From the NCBI GenBank assembly GCA_963920525.1, contig OY986437.1, positions 112,832,715 to 112,896,714 of the forward strand: DNA of 64,000 bases, given 5' to 3'. Every line of letters starts with the position of its first letter. Position 1 is the first letter of the stretch. Made by a program: the position numbers and the translations under genes. This document shows, piece after piece, positions 32,497 through 43,808 of the stretch. Below the pieces are notes generated by a model. That model was not told where the DNA came from and made no database searches. It saw nothing but the letters and a program-made list of their open reading frames with translations. Source of the DNA: Dichetophora obliterata. Taxonomy: Eukaryota; Arthropoda; Insecta; Diptera; Sciomyzidae.

Positions 32497-35400
32497 ATTG
32501 GTGTTCATAATCATTTGACTTACAATTCATTAACGAAACAAATCACATTTATACCTTTCTACATTGCCAGTAATAAATGTTCGTATCCAATTGAATTACA
32601 AGAGCAATCGAGACCCGGAGATCCTTGGATAATGGTAACTGAATTATATCATTTAATCTATTATTAAAGTTCTAATAGTGTAAGAACTAATTTGTCACTA
32701 GATCGAACCCAATGCTTGCAAACCACTTTGGCCTAAAAACGATTCAGATCATATGATTATTGCCAGAGTACATGAACAGACTACAGTGGCCTTTAAATAC
32801 TCCGAAGTAGAGTGCACATTATTGCAATTGACCAACACCAAGGTAGGACGCGGTAGAAAAAAATTTATACAAATTGCATGATTTCCCCTTCCATTTTAGT
32901 GGGGTGGAATAAATGTTGATGTGCAAACAACTGAAGGTGCTGTTTACATAACGTTCACCGAATATCATTCAGGCGATGCACCTGGACTCTTGATCAATCA
33001 CACATCAAAACCGGTGGTTTATTTTGAGAAGGGCCACAAAATTGAAAACATTTTACAACCAGGACATACAATACTCTACACGTGGGTGGATCCAGTTGGT
33101 GAGAAACGTTTGGTGTTTGGACGAAATGCCACTGAGAGTGATCTCTGTCGAGATGGTGTAGGTCCATTAGTGTGAGTTTTTGTTTTTGGTTATGTTAAGT
33201 TGTTTTAAAGTGAATAAAAATTGATGATTTTTGCAGTTTACCGGGTGGCGCTCAGGCTTTTTGGGTCTCATTTTTAAACGGTTTACAACGTGTATTGCTC
33301 TTTACCGAAGTCGAGTCGATTGCTACTAAATCAGAGAGTAGCTCTACGCTGCAGTCGGTGACACAATCTATTGAAATTCGCATTCATGGCATCGGTTTGT
33401 CTATAGTCAACAATTCGACGGGTGTAGATATTCTTTATTTGGGTGTCACAAGCTCTGGTAGGTTTTTGTTTAACAAATCTTAAAAATGAAATAACCAATT
33501 TTATGATTGACTCCACCAGGCATCATTTGGGAACACAAGAAAGAAAACAAGAAACGTTTTAAGCAAATGAAAATTCATGATACACAAGTGGTGGAAGCTC
33601 AATATCAGCAGTATTTGCTAGACAGCAGCGTAGGTCAGCAGCGCGTCTATGCATTAGATAATAAGTGGCCGGTAGGTGTTTACATTTAAACAAAAAAACA
33701 AAATAATTTTCATTTGTATTCCCAGATTGACTTTGCAAAAATGACGCTAACGAAATCCGCTGTTAGTAAAATACAGCGTACAGCCTATCCCGGTGTTTGG
33801 ATTACCTTGAAAACTTCACCATTCCAGTCACAAATTCACGCCAAAATCAATAAAATTCAAATCGACAATCAGCTCACTGATTGCATCTTTCCTGTTGTAC
33901 TGGCACCAATACCACCGCCCAAGAGTGTAGCAACCACTACGGCCCTAAAGCCATTCATAGAATTCAGCATGGTTCAACGTGTAGTACCGAATTCCACAGT
34001 GAAACAATTCAAATATGCCAGTATGTTGATTCAAGAATTCCATTTCAAGGTCGACTTGCTCTTCCTTACCGCAATGGTTGAGCTATTTAGCAGCAACGTA
34101 AGCGATGAGCAGGCGGCAAAACTTTTCAATGAAAATGTGCTCTACATAGAAAAGCCGCTGTCTGATTTAGTAGAAACGCATTCAATGCTAGAGCAAAAAA
34201 ATTTCTACGACAACCTGCATTTAGGACCACTCAAGATTCATGTATCCTTCTCAATGGCTGGCTCCGATACAACTGCTTTGCCTGGCATACTGTCAACACT
34301 GGTACAGGGTGTTGGCGTAACGTTAACTGATGTCAACGACGTGGTCTTCCGTTTGGCTTTCTTTGAGCGGGAATATAAGTTCTTCACACAGCAACAGCTG
34401 ACATCAGAAATACAAGCGCATTACACGGGGCAGGCTTTGAAGCAGCTGTATGTGCTGGTTTTGGGTCTTGATGTCTTGGGCAACCCTTATGGCTTAGTGG
34501 TTGGGCTAAAAAAGGGAGTAGAGGACTTGTTCTACGAACCATTTCAGGTATGAGACTCAATAATTTGGATGGCTTAGAACATGCAATAAATTAAAATTAA
34601 TATTTAGGGCGCTATACAAGGACCGGGTGAGTTTGCCGAAGGTTTGGTCTTGGGTGTAAAGTCTTTGTTTGGTCATACGGTTGGAGGCGCAGCTGGCGCT
34701 GTTTCGAAGTAAGTTAAAAACATTTTCAACTGTTTCTTTCTCTAAAAGCCTAATCACTTTGTCCAAACTCAGAATCACTGGTGCCATGGGTAAAGGCTTG
34801 GCTGTGCTAACCTTTGACGATGACTACCAAAAGAAACGCCGCCAGAATCTTAATAAGAAGCCATTAAACTTCCAGGAAGGTATCGCACGCAGCGGCAAAG
34901 GCCTGGTTATGGTAAACGACACTGCCACGATTTACTTCAATTGTTTTAAATAAAGTGCCTTAATTTTTTAAAAGGGTTTTGTTGACGGCGTTACTGGTGT
35001 TGTCTCCAAACCTGTTACCGGTGCCAGAGAAGAAGGTGTGGAGGGTTTCTTCAAAGGTTTGGGCAAGGGTGCCATCGGTTTGGTGGCACGTCCAACTGCC
35101 GGAGTTGTTGACTTTGCTAGTGGCAGTTTCGAGGCAGTTAAACGTGCCACCGAAAGCCAAGAAGAGGCACAGCGCTTGCGACCGCCACGTTTTCTACATC
35201 AAGATAACGTGCTGCGTCCATACTGTCGAGACGAGGCGCATGGCAATAAGATGCTGAAGTATGCCACCATTTCTTCAGCTTAAAAACTTTTATTATTTAA
35301 CTGTTTATTTTTAGGGAAATTGAAAAAGGCAAGTATTCCGGCACCGACAGCTTTGTGTACTGTGAGGAGATCGTCCAAAAGCATGAGTATGTGCTAGTCA

Positions 35401-35734
35401 CCAATCATCGCGTCATATATACGCAGAAGAATGATCTTTTTGGTACTTGGGCGGTAGGCATGAAATCATTAATAATTATTATTTAAATTATTATTTGTAT
35501 AAAAATCTAATGGTTTTCACATCATTTCAGATTCAATGGACATACTTATGGCACGAGATTGTTTCAATTATATCGAGTGATCGTGGTGTAGAATTGACTC
35601 TCAAAAAAGAAGCTAAAAAACTTATGGGACTATTTTCGACGCACGAGGCTCAACGAAAAGTTATTCTCTTAGCGCAAAAAAGTAGGCGTGATCATTTAGC
35701 CGAAGTCATGGAATCTCTACGCAAGGACTCATAA
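32497..35734 (+). CDS. Vps13: VPS13 bridge-like lipid-transfer protein, C-terminal ~870 residues (11 exons)
   Basis: Exons: 32497-32634, 32702-32842, 32900-33171, 33237-33457, 33520-33671, 33726-34547, 34608-34708, 34773-34911, 34975-35258, 35315-35453, 35531-35734 (TAA). All introns are GT-AG, short, with matching phases; no stop interrupts the reading. VPS13 moves bulk phospholipids between organelle membranes at contact sites. Exons 1-3 carry the end of the VAB/SHR-BD adaptor-binding region ([26 protein letters not shown]). [15 protein letters not shown] starts the conserved VPS13_C/ATG2_C-like part. Exons 7-9 hold Gly-rich amphipathic repeats ([33 protein letters not shown]), and exons 10-11 the PH-like domain ([14 protein letters not shown]). 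The full-length protein is about 3,300 residues; the missing exons must lie before the window, or this is a 3' gene fragment. The intron upstream is packed with transposons. Confidence 0.92.
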
Positions 35735-35739
35735 ACTGC

Positions 35740-36688
35740 TATTGCTTTTACGCCGCATCTAAAATCAAGAACGTATATCTAGAAGCAGAACTGGAAACTA
35801 TGTTTAAAAGAGCACATCTGTCCAGAAGACACACAACGACACATACTAATTGTTATACTACTAAAATAAACGTCAAGGAACAATATAAAATGTTTAGTTA
35901 AAGTTTTTGTTGTTATGATGTTAAGTGTTATTTGGACAATTATTGAATACTTTTATTTTAATTTAAACATTACAAGCTTTCCCTTTAAAAACTTTTCTCA
36001 TACTCGTATTGTCGGAGTAAAAACAAAATTACTAAATATTATTTTACTTTGATTCCTTTTCAAACTACCTCGTAGTATGTTTCGGTTCTTTTCTTTTATT
36101 ATTTTTTTTTCTTTTTGCTAAACGAAACATTTGCTATGCGTCTAAGGAACATGCTTTACAATTTTTATAATAAAAGCTAAATATTTGTAACTATATGATG
36201 ACAAATAAGCATATTTTGCAAAATATGTATTAACATACATAAGTATCAAAGGAAGTAATTTTTACATGCATCCAAACAAATCAAAACCAATAAAGAAACA
36301 TCATTAAAACTTCTTATTGTTGCAAATATTGTAATAAAATATAAATTACTGTCTCTTAAAAATATTTTAAATGTGTATGTATCTTAATTTAATATATATA
36401 TATATATATGTTATATATATTATGAAATTAATGATAAATATTAACACACAAGCACATGTAAACATATTTAACATTTTGGATATTTTACATTTTATTGAAT
36501 AAAACTGCATCATTCTTATTTAAAACTTTATTTATTCAAACAAAGGAGGTTTTAGGCAAAAGCGATAAAAATTAGGGCAAATTTAAGAACATGTTTTCTA
36601 AGAAAGTTTATTATATATGCAAAAAATTTAATTTGCACGTTAATTTTACATCATTAGTTTAAGTAAAATGGGTTTTGTTTTTCTGAAC
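35740..36688. other. VPS13 3' UTR and AT-rich flank
   Basis: No further gene is seen. A (TA)n microsatellite lies at about 36390-36421. Confidence 0.5.
35865..35870 (+). promoter_or_regulatory. Likely polyadenylation signal of the VPS13 C-terminal gene
   Basis: AATAAA lies 131 bases after the VPS13 stop codon and is the first such hexamer downstream. Later AATAAA copies exist further into the AT-rich flank. Confidence 0.55.
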
Positions 36689-36890
36689 ATATCGCCCATT
36701 TGAAACTGAAGTGAAATATCAGTTGCACTGTTCCTCTCCGATTTGGCTCAAATTTTGTTTTTAAATTGGTTTATTGAATAGAAAACCAAATTCGAAGTTA
36801 TTCATTCTTAGAATCATTTTTTGCGACCAAAATATGGTGTACTTTGAGACACAGTCAGTTTAAATACGATTTTCGTAAATAAAGTATAAT

Positions 36891-37497
36891 TAGAAAGGTT
36901 ATTTCGTCTATTTTAAGGAAAAAATATAAGACTTTTGAAGAAATTGTAGTAAATTGACCCATTCTTAATTTTAAAGTGTAATATCATGTCAGCAACAAGT
37001 GCCTTAATTTTTTCATTTTCATTATTTTAATTGTTTTACGTTCTATTACCTTTCTAACGATGCAAAATGGAGGTGTCCTCTTGAAGGGTTCAGAAGTTAT
37101 GGAATAAAACGTGAAGTGGTAATGCATTTTCAATACAAATTCAACTAGCTATCAAAGCTTTTGTATTTGTTCAACTTTCAATTTGTTCAATTTTGAATTC
37201 AATGCTAGTCGAATTTGTATTGAAAATACACTAACACTTCACGTTTTACACCATTACTTCTGAACCCTTCAAGAGCATACCTTCATTTTACTTCGTTGGA
37301 AAGGTAACAATGGAACATAGTAAAAGAAAATGAAAATAATGAAAAAGGAAAAAATAAAGGAAACTGTAGCTGGCATGGTATTAAACTTTGAAGTTAAGAA
37401 TGGGTCAACTTACTGCAATTTTTTCAAAAGTTATATATTTTTTTCTTAAAATAGACGAAATAACCTTTCCAATAATACTTTATTTGAGTCATTCTTT
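36891..37497. mobile_element. Palindromic insert in the left arm of foldback 2
   Basis: The two halves are inverted copies: AATAAAGTATAATTAGAAAGG near 36891 pairs with the complement of CTTTCCAATAATACTTTATT near 37480. TTCAGAAGTTATGG near 37089 pairs with the complement near 37255. The centre lies near 37190. The right arm of the foldback (near 40660) lacks it, so it is a later insertion. No coding capacity. Confidence 0.7.
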
Positions 37498-37995
37498 TAC
37501 AAACCCAACATCATTCTGACCGAGATATTTTTGATTTGCCCGAAATTTTTTTACGGGTTCTATATCGAAAAAAATAGACACGTGTTCGAGGATTTTTTTC
37601 TTAATTTAGAGGGGCTTAAAGTTTGAGATTTTCGTGATTTTTGCCTTGTAGACTCATTTTCAAAAATTCATAACTTCGGTTTTGTTTCAGCTAGAGAAAA
37701 CTTTTTGTTTCATTTTGAAGATAAAATAGTGAATTTTAAGAAAAAAGTAGTTTCAAATTTCATATTGTTATAAACAATTTAAATATTTAAATCAATTTTT
37801 AACAATCTTACCCACCACTTAGCGTGTTTTAAGTACAACCATCATATTCGACGTTAAATTTTACAGCGAGAATGTTTTTTTCATCGATGGAGAAATGATT
37901 ATTACTATTGCAAAAAACTTAAATAAACCCCCGCGGTAATTGACGTCGGCGGGCCAGTTTTAAAGTACACCTCATATTCTGTTCTCTGTATTATA

Positions 37996-39545
37996 TAGGG
38001 CGTTTTTTTAGCTGCATGAGAAGTTTCGATGGTTGTTGTCTATGGTTTGACAGTTGAGAATGTCAAACTGTGTTGACATTTCTGTGCTGTGAGGTTTGGC
38101 AATTCATCATTAATCGTTTAACGCCAGAACAATGCTTCCAAATTGTGAAAATATACTTTAAAAAAATAAATCTGTTCTCGAAGTTCATAGAGCACATCGG
38201 TGCCGGGACATAGCCACAAGGGACATAGTCCCAAATTTCAAATGAGACCGTTTTGAAAGAGGACATAATCCCAAAAATTGGATTTGGTATTTTGACCGTG
38301 TATTAAGCGGTCATAATCTCAAGTGGTTTCAACATATACTGATATCTGTGCCGATAAGCAATAACAGCTTAAGTCTGATTTCAAAGTTTCGAGAAATCTT
38401 GCTTCAAAGTTTTCAATCGTCATATAAGTAATATGAAAGGGTCTTTTAATTTTGTGTCATAACTCTGGCTAAGGTCATGCTAACAGCTCCAGGGTTTGTG
38501 TGATTATAGTGCTATATGCGTGGAACACAGCTGCATCAATAACTCAGATCTGTCTTTAGTCGACTTAGACTATTTTTTCTTAATAAAGATATAAGATAAA
38601 ATTATTTGCCCTTGTACGAAATGGTGATAACAACATCAACAAGGTCAAATAAATTTTTTTATAGTTTTTTTTCTGATAAAATAATTTGCCTTTGTATGGA
38701 AAGTTGTTAATTCAGGTTTAGTTACCTTACTTAAAAGAAAAGTGATGAATGACAAATTTTTCACAGAAATTACAATTTCATCGTTTTCTGCAGCCAACTT
38801 TACTTTCTAACGCTCTGTCAAAATTGGATTTTCCAACCGCTGCGCGTTGCCGCCGCGTTATTATGGTTTAAAAATAAATAAAAAAAAAACTGGCCATTTC
38901 AGCCCTTGGAAGGACTTTAACCTAGCTTCTATTGATCAATTGTGTTGTGCGTGTTATTAAATGTTTGATCACAATTGACCGAGAACTGGACCTACGTGTT
39001 TTATGCCGACTCCGAACGGCTTATGTTCTCAAGAAGCTTTACATGGCAGTTTTTACTCTCTGAGGTTTGCCATTGTCTGCAGAGAGGTGACGACCGAACA
39101 GAAAAATTATTTCAATTGAAAAAACTTTCTGTCTGAGCTGGAATTGAGCCCGGGCTACATATAAATCGTATGGGCATGAGCAATTTTTGACAGATAAAAA
39201 ACGCTTCCGCGCTGATTTAGGTTTGACTGTAAGTCCCGACACCGAGCATATCGTTCATTTTACGGTCAACATAATCGGCCTAGTGAGCAAGCAATTCGCA
39301 CTAATTTTACTCTACTCGATTCAAAACCATCAACAAGACAAAGAAATGTGCGTACCGAAGAAAATATTGCTGCTGTAGCGTGAAGTGTTGAAGAAGACGC
39401 CGCAATGTCGATTCGTCGCCGTTCTCAACTCGTTGGCCTTGGGAATTTTACTTTTAATGGGGCTATGTTAAGTCAGTGGGTTATGCCGACAAGCCAGCAA
39501 CTCTTGAAGCATTGGAAGCCAATATTCAAGATACCATTTAAGTTT
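37996..39545 (+). pseudogene. Decayed DD41D transposon in the foldback spacer
   Basis: N-terminal piece at about 38105-38190: NRLTPEQCFQIVKIYF, the helix-turn-helix start typical of this transposase group. Middle piece near 39270-39430: RPSEQAIRTNF, NVRTEENIAAVA, DAAMSIRRRSQLVGL. C-terminal piece at about 39446-39538: WGYVKSVGYADKPATLEALE, the equivalent of the WGYLKSKVY... block at 120-330. The catalytic middle is gone, stops are frequent, and a SINE lies between the pieces. Confidence 0.7.
38870..39159 (-). mobile_element. tRNA-derived SINE, family 1, copy 2 (head truncated)
   Basis: Minus-strand copy matching 24678-25021. The A-rich tail lies at 38870-38889, the body follows, and it breaks off at the B-box region (GTAGCCCGGG...) near 39159, so the A box is missing. 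Confidence 0.88.
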
Positions 39546-39616
39546 GCCCAAATTTTTTATAAAGCCTTATTTATTAATAAATAATGTTGTTCAATTAAAA
39601 ATTTAAAACATACTTA

Positions 39617-39856
39617 GGGTATTCACAAGGTGTGCTATCATGTCATATTGTCCTAAAATTTTACAACTAAAGTTTACAATATAAATAAATGCAAATAAGA
39701 AACAGCTGTTTGATTACGACACTTCAATAGACAGCTTTCATAGTTGTAATATATTAGTACTTTTTTATATGGAAGGCAACAATAAAATTTTTAAACTAGT
39801 GTAAAATCATAGGACAATATGACATTATGGCATGATAGCACACCTTGTGAATACCC
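39617..39856. mobile_element. MITE, 240 bp, TA target
   Basis: Terminal inverted repeats of about 27 bp (GGGTATTCACAAGGTGTGCT in both arms) are flanked by TA on each side (39615-39616 and 39857-39858). A second inverted word, AGGACAATATGACA, lies further in. Non-coding. The TA target suggests a Tc1/mariner-type mover, but this is inference. Confidence 0.85.
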
Positions 39857-40082
39857 TAACTATATATATAATATTGGCGCGAAGAGAAAATGAGGTGCAC
39901 TTTGAAACTGGCGCGCAGACGTCAGGTACCGCGCGAGTTTATTGAATTTTTTTGCAATAGTTATCATTTCTCCATCGATGAAAAGAGCATTTTCGATGTA
40001 AAATTTGACGTAGAATGCGATGGTAGTACTAAAAGCACGCTAAGTGGTGGGTAATTTTGTTAAAATTTGATTTAAACATTTA

Positions 40083-40361
40083 GGGCCGCTTTCTCAATGT
40101 CCGGTTAGCCAAGCTCTTAACCAGGAGTTAGCTAACCATATGATAGCTAAAAAAATAATTTTGATTTCACCAAGTGCTGGTTAAGCAACCGTCAGTTTTT
40201 TTGTAATTTTGTAATCCTGTCAGCAGTTCCTTCGATTAGCAGCTATCCGAAACCACAACTTAACTGACAGTTAAGCCTAACCGAACATTGAAATAGAGAT
40301 TTTTGCTAAGTGCTGGTTAAAGTTCTGATTAGTGCTTAACCGGACATTGAGAAAGCGGCCC
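40083..40361. mobile_element. MITE, 279 bp, Harbinger-like TSD TTA
   Basis: Perfect 25-bp terminal inverted repeats start GGGCCGCTTTCTCAATGTCC. TTA flanks both ends (40080-40082 and 40362-40364). The left foldback arm (near 37770-37785) lacks it and preserves the empty site. Non-coding. Confidence 0.92.
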
Positions 40362-40872
40362 TTAAAGTGTTTATAAGAATATGAACTTTTTTATAAATTT
40401 TTTGAAACTATTTTTTTCTTAGAATTCACTCTTTTATCTTGAAAATTAAACAAACCAGTTTTCCCTAGCTGAAACAGAGCCGGTTTTATGAATTTTTGAA
40501 AATGAGTCTACAAGGCAAAAATCACGAAAATCTCAAACTTTTAATCCCCTCTTATTAAAAAAAAACCTTCAACATGTATCTTTTTTTTCGATATAGAACC
40601 CGTAAAAATATTTTAATTTCAGGCAAATCAAAAATAGGTCGGCAATTTTTACCCATTTACAAAAATCTGATTTAAATTGACTGTGCTACGTTGTCTCAAA
40701 ATAGACTCTATTTTGGCATTCGTGGGCCCTGCGGATCCGCAAAAAAGTTCTTAAAATCTCAAACTCTGAATTTGGTTTTCTAAACAATAAACCAATCTAA
40801 GAACTAAATTTGAGCCAAATCGGAGATGGTCAGTGGAACTGGTATTACATTTCAATGCGAAATGGACGATAT

Positions 40873-41440
40873 ATTTTTTAAGTGCAAAGATGGCGCTGAA
40901 GTTGTGTGAAAAGGTGAAAATCGGGCCATAGCTAGGCTCCAGACCCTGGAACGCCCATCTTTTACCAAAATGGAATTAAAATTAAGAAAATTATATGGCG
41001 TTTAAAAAAAATCGAAAAATGTTTGTTATTTTTGACCATAGTGTTACGTGTAAAAACTGTACAAATTCTCCTAAGACGTTAATTTAGGTAAAAGATGTAT
41101 TGAAATAGGTTTTTCTTTTTAAATGTTTTTCGAAAGTACTATTGAGTAATATTGAGTATACTGCAAAACGTAAAACCCCCTGTATCTGGAAAATTTTACA
41201 ATATGAGAGGAAACTGAGTACAGATTTGGAACCAGTGTTGAAAGTACATATAGGAATGATAATGGGTTTACCGGATCCAAAATTTGTAGACTAGTATTAA
41301 TTATCCAAACATGCCTGAATATAAGAGCACTGCTATTATTTTGACAGAAACTGTACATTGTACTCTTCATAGGCCTTAAATAATGACACTAGGCGAATCC
41401 ACTGGATTTTCATATACCTGGGTATCGCTTACTGCCATTA
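40873..41440. other. Spacer, no gene recognised
   Basis: AT-rich sequence with a short minus-strand frame (83 aa at 41119-41370) that resembles nothing I know. Confidence 0.4.
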
Positions 41441-43003
41441 TTTTCTTTGCATAGGGGCATCGCCCTTTTTAATAAGAACGGATGTAGCGTACCAGTGTGA
41501 GAGGAGTTTGAACGTGACATATCCAGAGTTAAGCTCCGTGTGAGTTAGGTTCAGGCCTTGCTCGAACTTGCTACATTTTTGTTTTATTTATAGAAGTCCG
41601 AATCTGTCAACAACCCGCCTTGGTTACGTCACTCGGGCCTGTTGGGAAATGACACTTGTTGGGAAATATGTTGAGCTATTTACTGAATCGAACCAATTGA
41701 TTCAACTAGTGAAGGAACCCACTTTTTTCCCTCAAAGTGGTATGCAAAGCCATAATATCCTTGACCTTTTTTTGACTTCGCATCATGAAAAATATGATGG
41801 GAGTGTCAACGCAACTCTTGGTAACTCGGACCATTGTACCATCTCCGCTGTTTTTCCATATTCCCCTTCACCCCTGCACCTCTACGCCTAAAGCCCCGAA
41901 GAGGACTGCGTGGTTTTTTGGAAAGGCAAATTGGACTGCGTTAAATAATTTTTATCGCAACTTCAATTGGAAATTATGTTTTGCAATGTGAATGCCGCGG
42001 CTGTCATGGTACAAGAAATTATTTTATTGGGTACGTGGTCTTTCATTCCCAATAAGATGAAAAGCATAAAACCAAAAGATCATGGTTTCATGAGACTTGC
42101 AGGATTGCAGTTAGGCCCAAAGAGGAAGCCTTTCAGAACTGGCGATCTTACAAGAATACTGATGCTAAAAGACTTCGCATCGAAGCAAGGAATCGCTATA
42201 ATGCAGTTTTAAAACGCGAAAAGTTTCTGTACAAGGCTCGTAATCGAGAACAGGTTCTTCTCTGCCCCAAAGGGAGCAAAAATTGTTGGTAATTTGTTAA
42301 AAAAATGAAGAATCAAACATCGTCAGCGATTTCAACACTTTTAAAATATGACCAAATCAACACTGACTCGGCTGATAAAGCAAACCTATTGGCTTGATTG
42401 TTTACTCAAAATTCCACTCTCTCAGATAGCAATCAGCCACTGCTCTTTGTTGAGGGTGGATCTTCTGCAATACAGGAGATTTACTTTCGAACGAGAGCAG
42501 TTAAAAGGGTCTAATTTTTTGTTCTAAGTGTTTATTTATTAATACTAATTAATAAAATGAAAATTAATTTAATGATTTTACAAGAATTGTTTCATGAAAT
42601 GAAAGCTAAAGGGTCATTACAAATCTCAACGTAAACAAAACCTCTGGTCCTGATGGCATACCGCCAATTGTGCTTAAAATGTGTGCTTCTTCGCTGGCTC
42701 GGCCTTTGTGCAACCTTTTCAACATCTCCTACAGGACAGGAGTATTTCCATCTTGTTGGAAGGTGGCAAATGTTCTACCGACCCATTGCTGTATGCTCTT
42801 CGCTTTCCAAAGTTATGGAGAGCGTAATAAACTTCAACGTTGTGAACTATCTGGAGCACAACCAACTGCTTAGTGACCGTCAATATGGTTTCCGTACACT
42901 CTAAAAACTTATTGAAAAATCTCTATATTTTGGCGATTTTGTAAAAAAACCACGCTATGCAGTGAGTTTTTTCAATTTTGTCTGAAAATCAGAGTCTTTT
43001 TCC

Positions 43004-43250
43004 AAAATATGTATATTTACTCTACTATTCACGCATTTCAGCGTGTTTTCGCTCAGAGAGTCTTAAAATATGTATATTTTTATACTTTTCACGCTATTCC
43101 AGCGTGTTTTCGCTCAGAGAATTCTAAAATATGTATATTTTCTATTTCTCACGCTGTTTCAGCGTGTTTTCGCTCAGAGAGTCTTAAAATATGTATATTT
43201 TCCCTACTTTTCACACAATTTCAGCGTGTTCTCGCTCAGATACTCCTAAA
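43004..43250. repeat. Tandem repeat, about 61-bp unit, 4 copies
   Basis: Each unit has AAAATATGTATATTT, then CACGC...TTTCAGCGTG, TTTTCGCTCAGAGA and a short link. Units start near 43004, 43065, 43125 and 43185. The 93-codon frame across it is just the translated repeat. Confidence 0.9.
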
Positions 43251-43435
43251 AACGCTCCAGCAGCGGTATTTTACGCTTGCCCTTAAATAAACACCTCTGC
43301 TTTAGCGTCATATGATTTCAAAGAGTTTATTCGAACAAGTGTCCAATTATATACAACTTAAACAGTAGATTGGTCGCAGCTTAATTACTCAAGCCTACTG
43401 AAGTAGGAAAAAGTAGCGCCTTCTGCTGAGTTATT

Positions 43436-43808
43436 GGCCGCATTCAGCGAAGACAACAGTTGTGAACTGTAATGGTAGCGCTACCTTAGTCCACGATGTT
43501 TTTCTCTGAATGTGTTGCTACTCTACACGTCAGAAGTTAGATTCAATTTAATTTTTATGTAAATTTAATTCAATTGCAAAGGTTTCTCACTTAAATTTGC
43601 TGCGTTCTTTCTGCGTTTATTAATGTAACAGCGTCAGTAACAGCATCTGACAGTTAAGCAAACAGTTGTGTTCATGTAGCATAGAATTTGTTCGCTCGAT
43701 TAAAAGGCGTTCGCTACTTTATCAGTTTTAGTTAGCGCTACCAAATTTGTACCATTCAGCGAATTTTTACACAACAGTTGCCAACTGTTGTCTGCGCTGA
43801 ATGCGGCC
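43436..43808. mobile_element. MITE, 373 bp, TSD ATT
   Basis: Inverted ends GGCCGCATTCAGCGAAGACA and GGCCGCATTCAGCGCAGACA are followed on both sides by ACAGTTG-type words. ATT flanks it (43433-43435, 43809-43811). A solitary piece of the same terminus occurs at about 53573-53600 (CCGCTGAATGCGGCC). Confidence 0.88.

Larger units (their letters stand above)
36689..40872. mobile_element. Foldback element 2, about 4.2 kb with insertions
   Basis: The left arm starts ATATCGCCCATTTGAA (36689). The right arm ends in the inverted counterpart ...AAATGGACGATAT (about 40872). Arm sequence can be followed pairwise, e.g. TCCGATTTGGCTCAAATTT at 36739 against its complement near 40820, and CATCGATGGAGAAATGAT at 37883 against its complement near 39970. 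The left arm ends near 37985 and the right arm begins near 39885. The spacer holds a DD41D transposon remnant with a SINE and a MITE inserted. The left arm also contains a ~600-bp palindromic insert, and the right arm a 279-bp MITE. Confidence 0.8.

Noticed and set aside
34968..35150. Minus-strand ORFs in the VPS13 3' region
   Set aside because: They lie opposite VPS13 exon 9 and reflect its codon composition.
43009..43290. 93-aa ORF with internal protein repeats
   Set aside because: It is the translation of a 61-bp tandem DNA repeat, with no independent coding signal.
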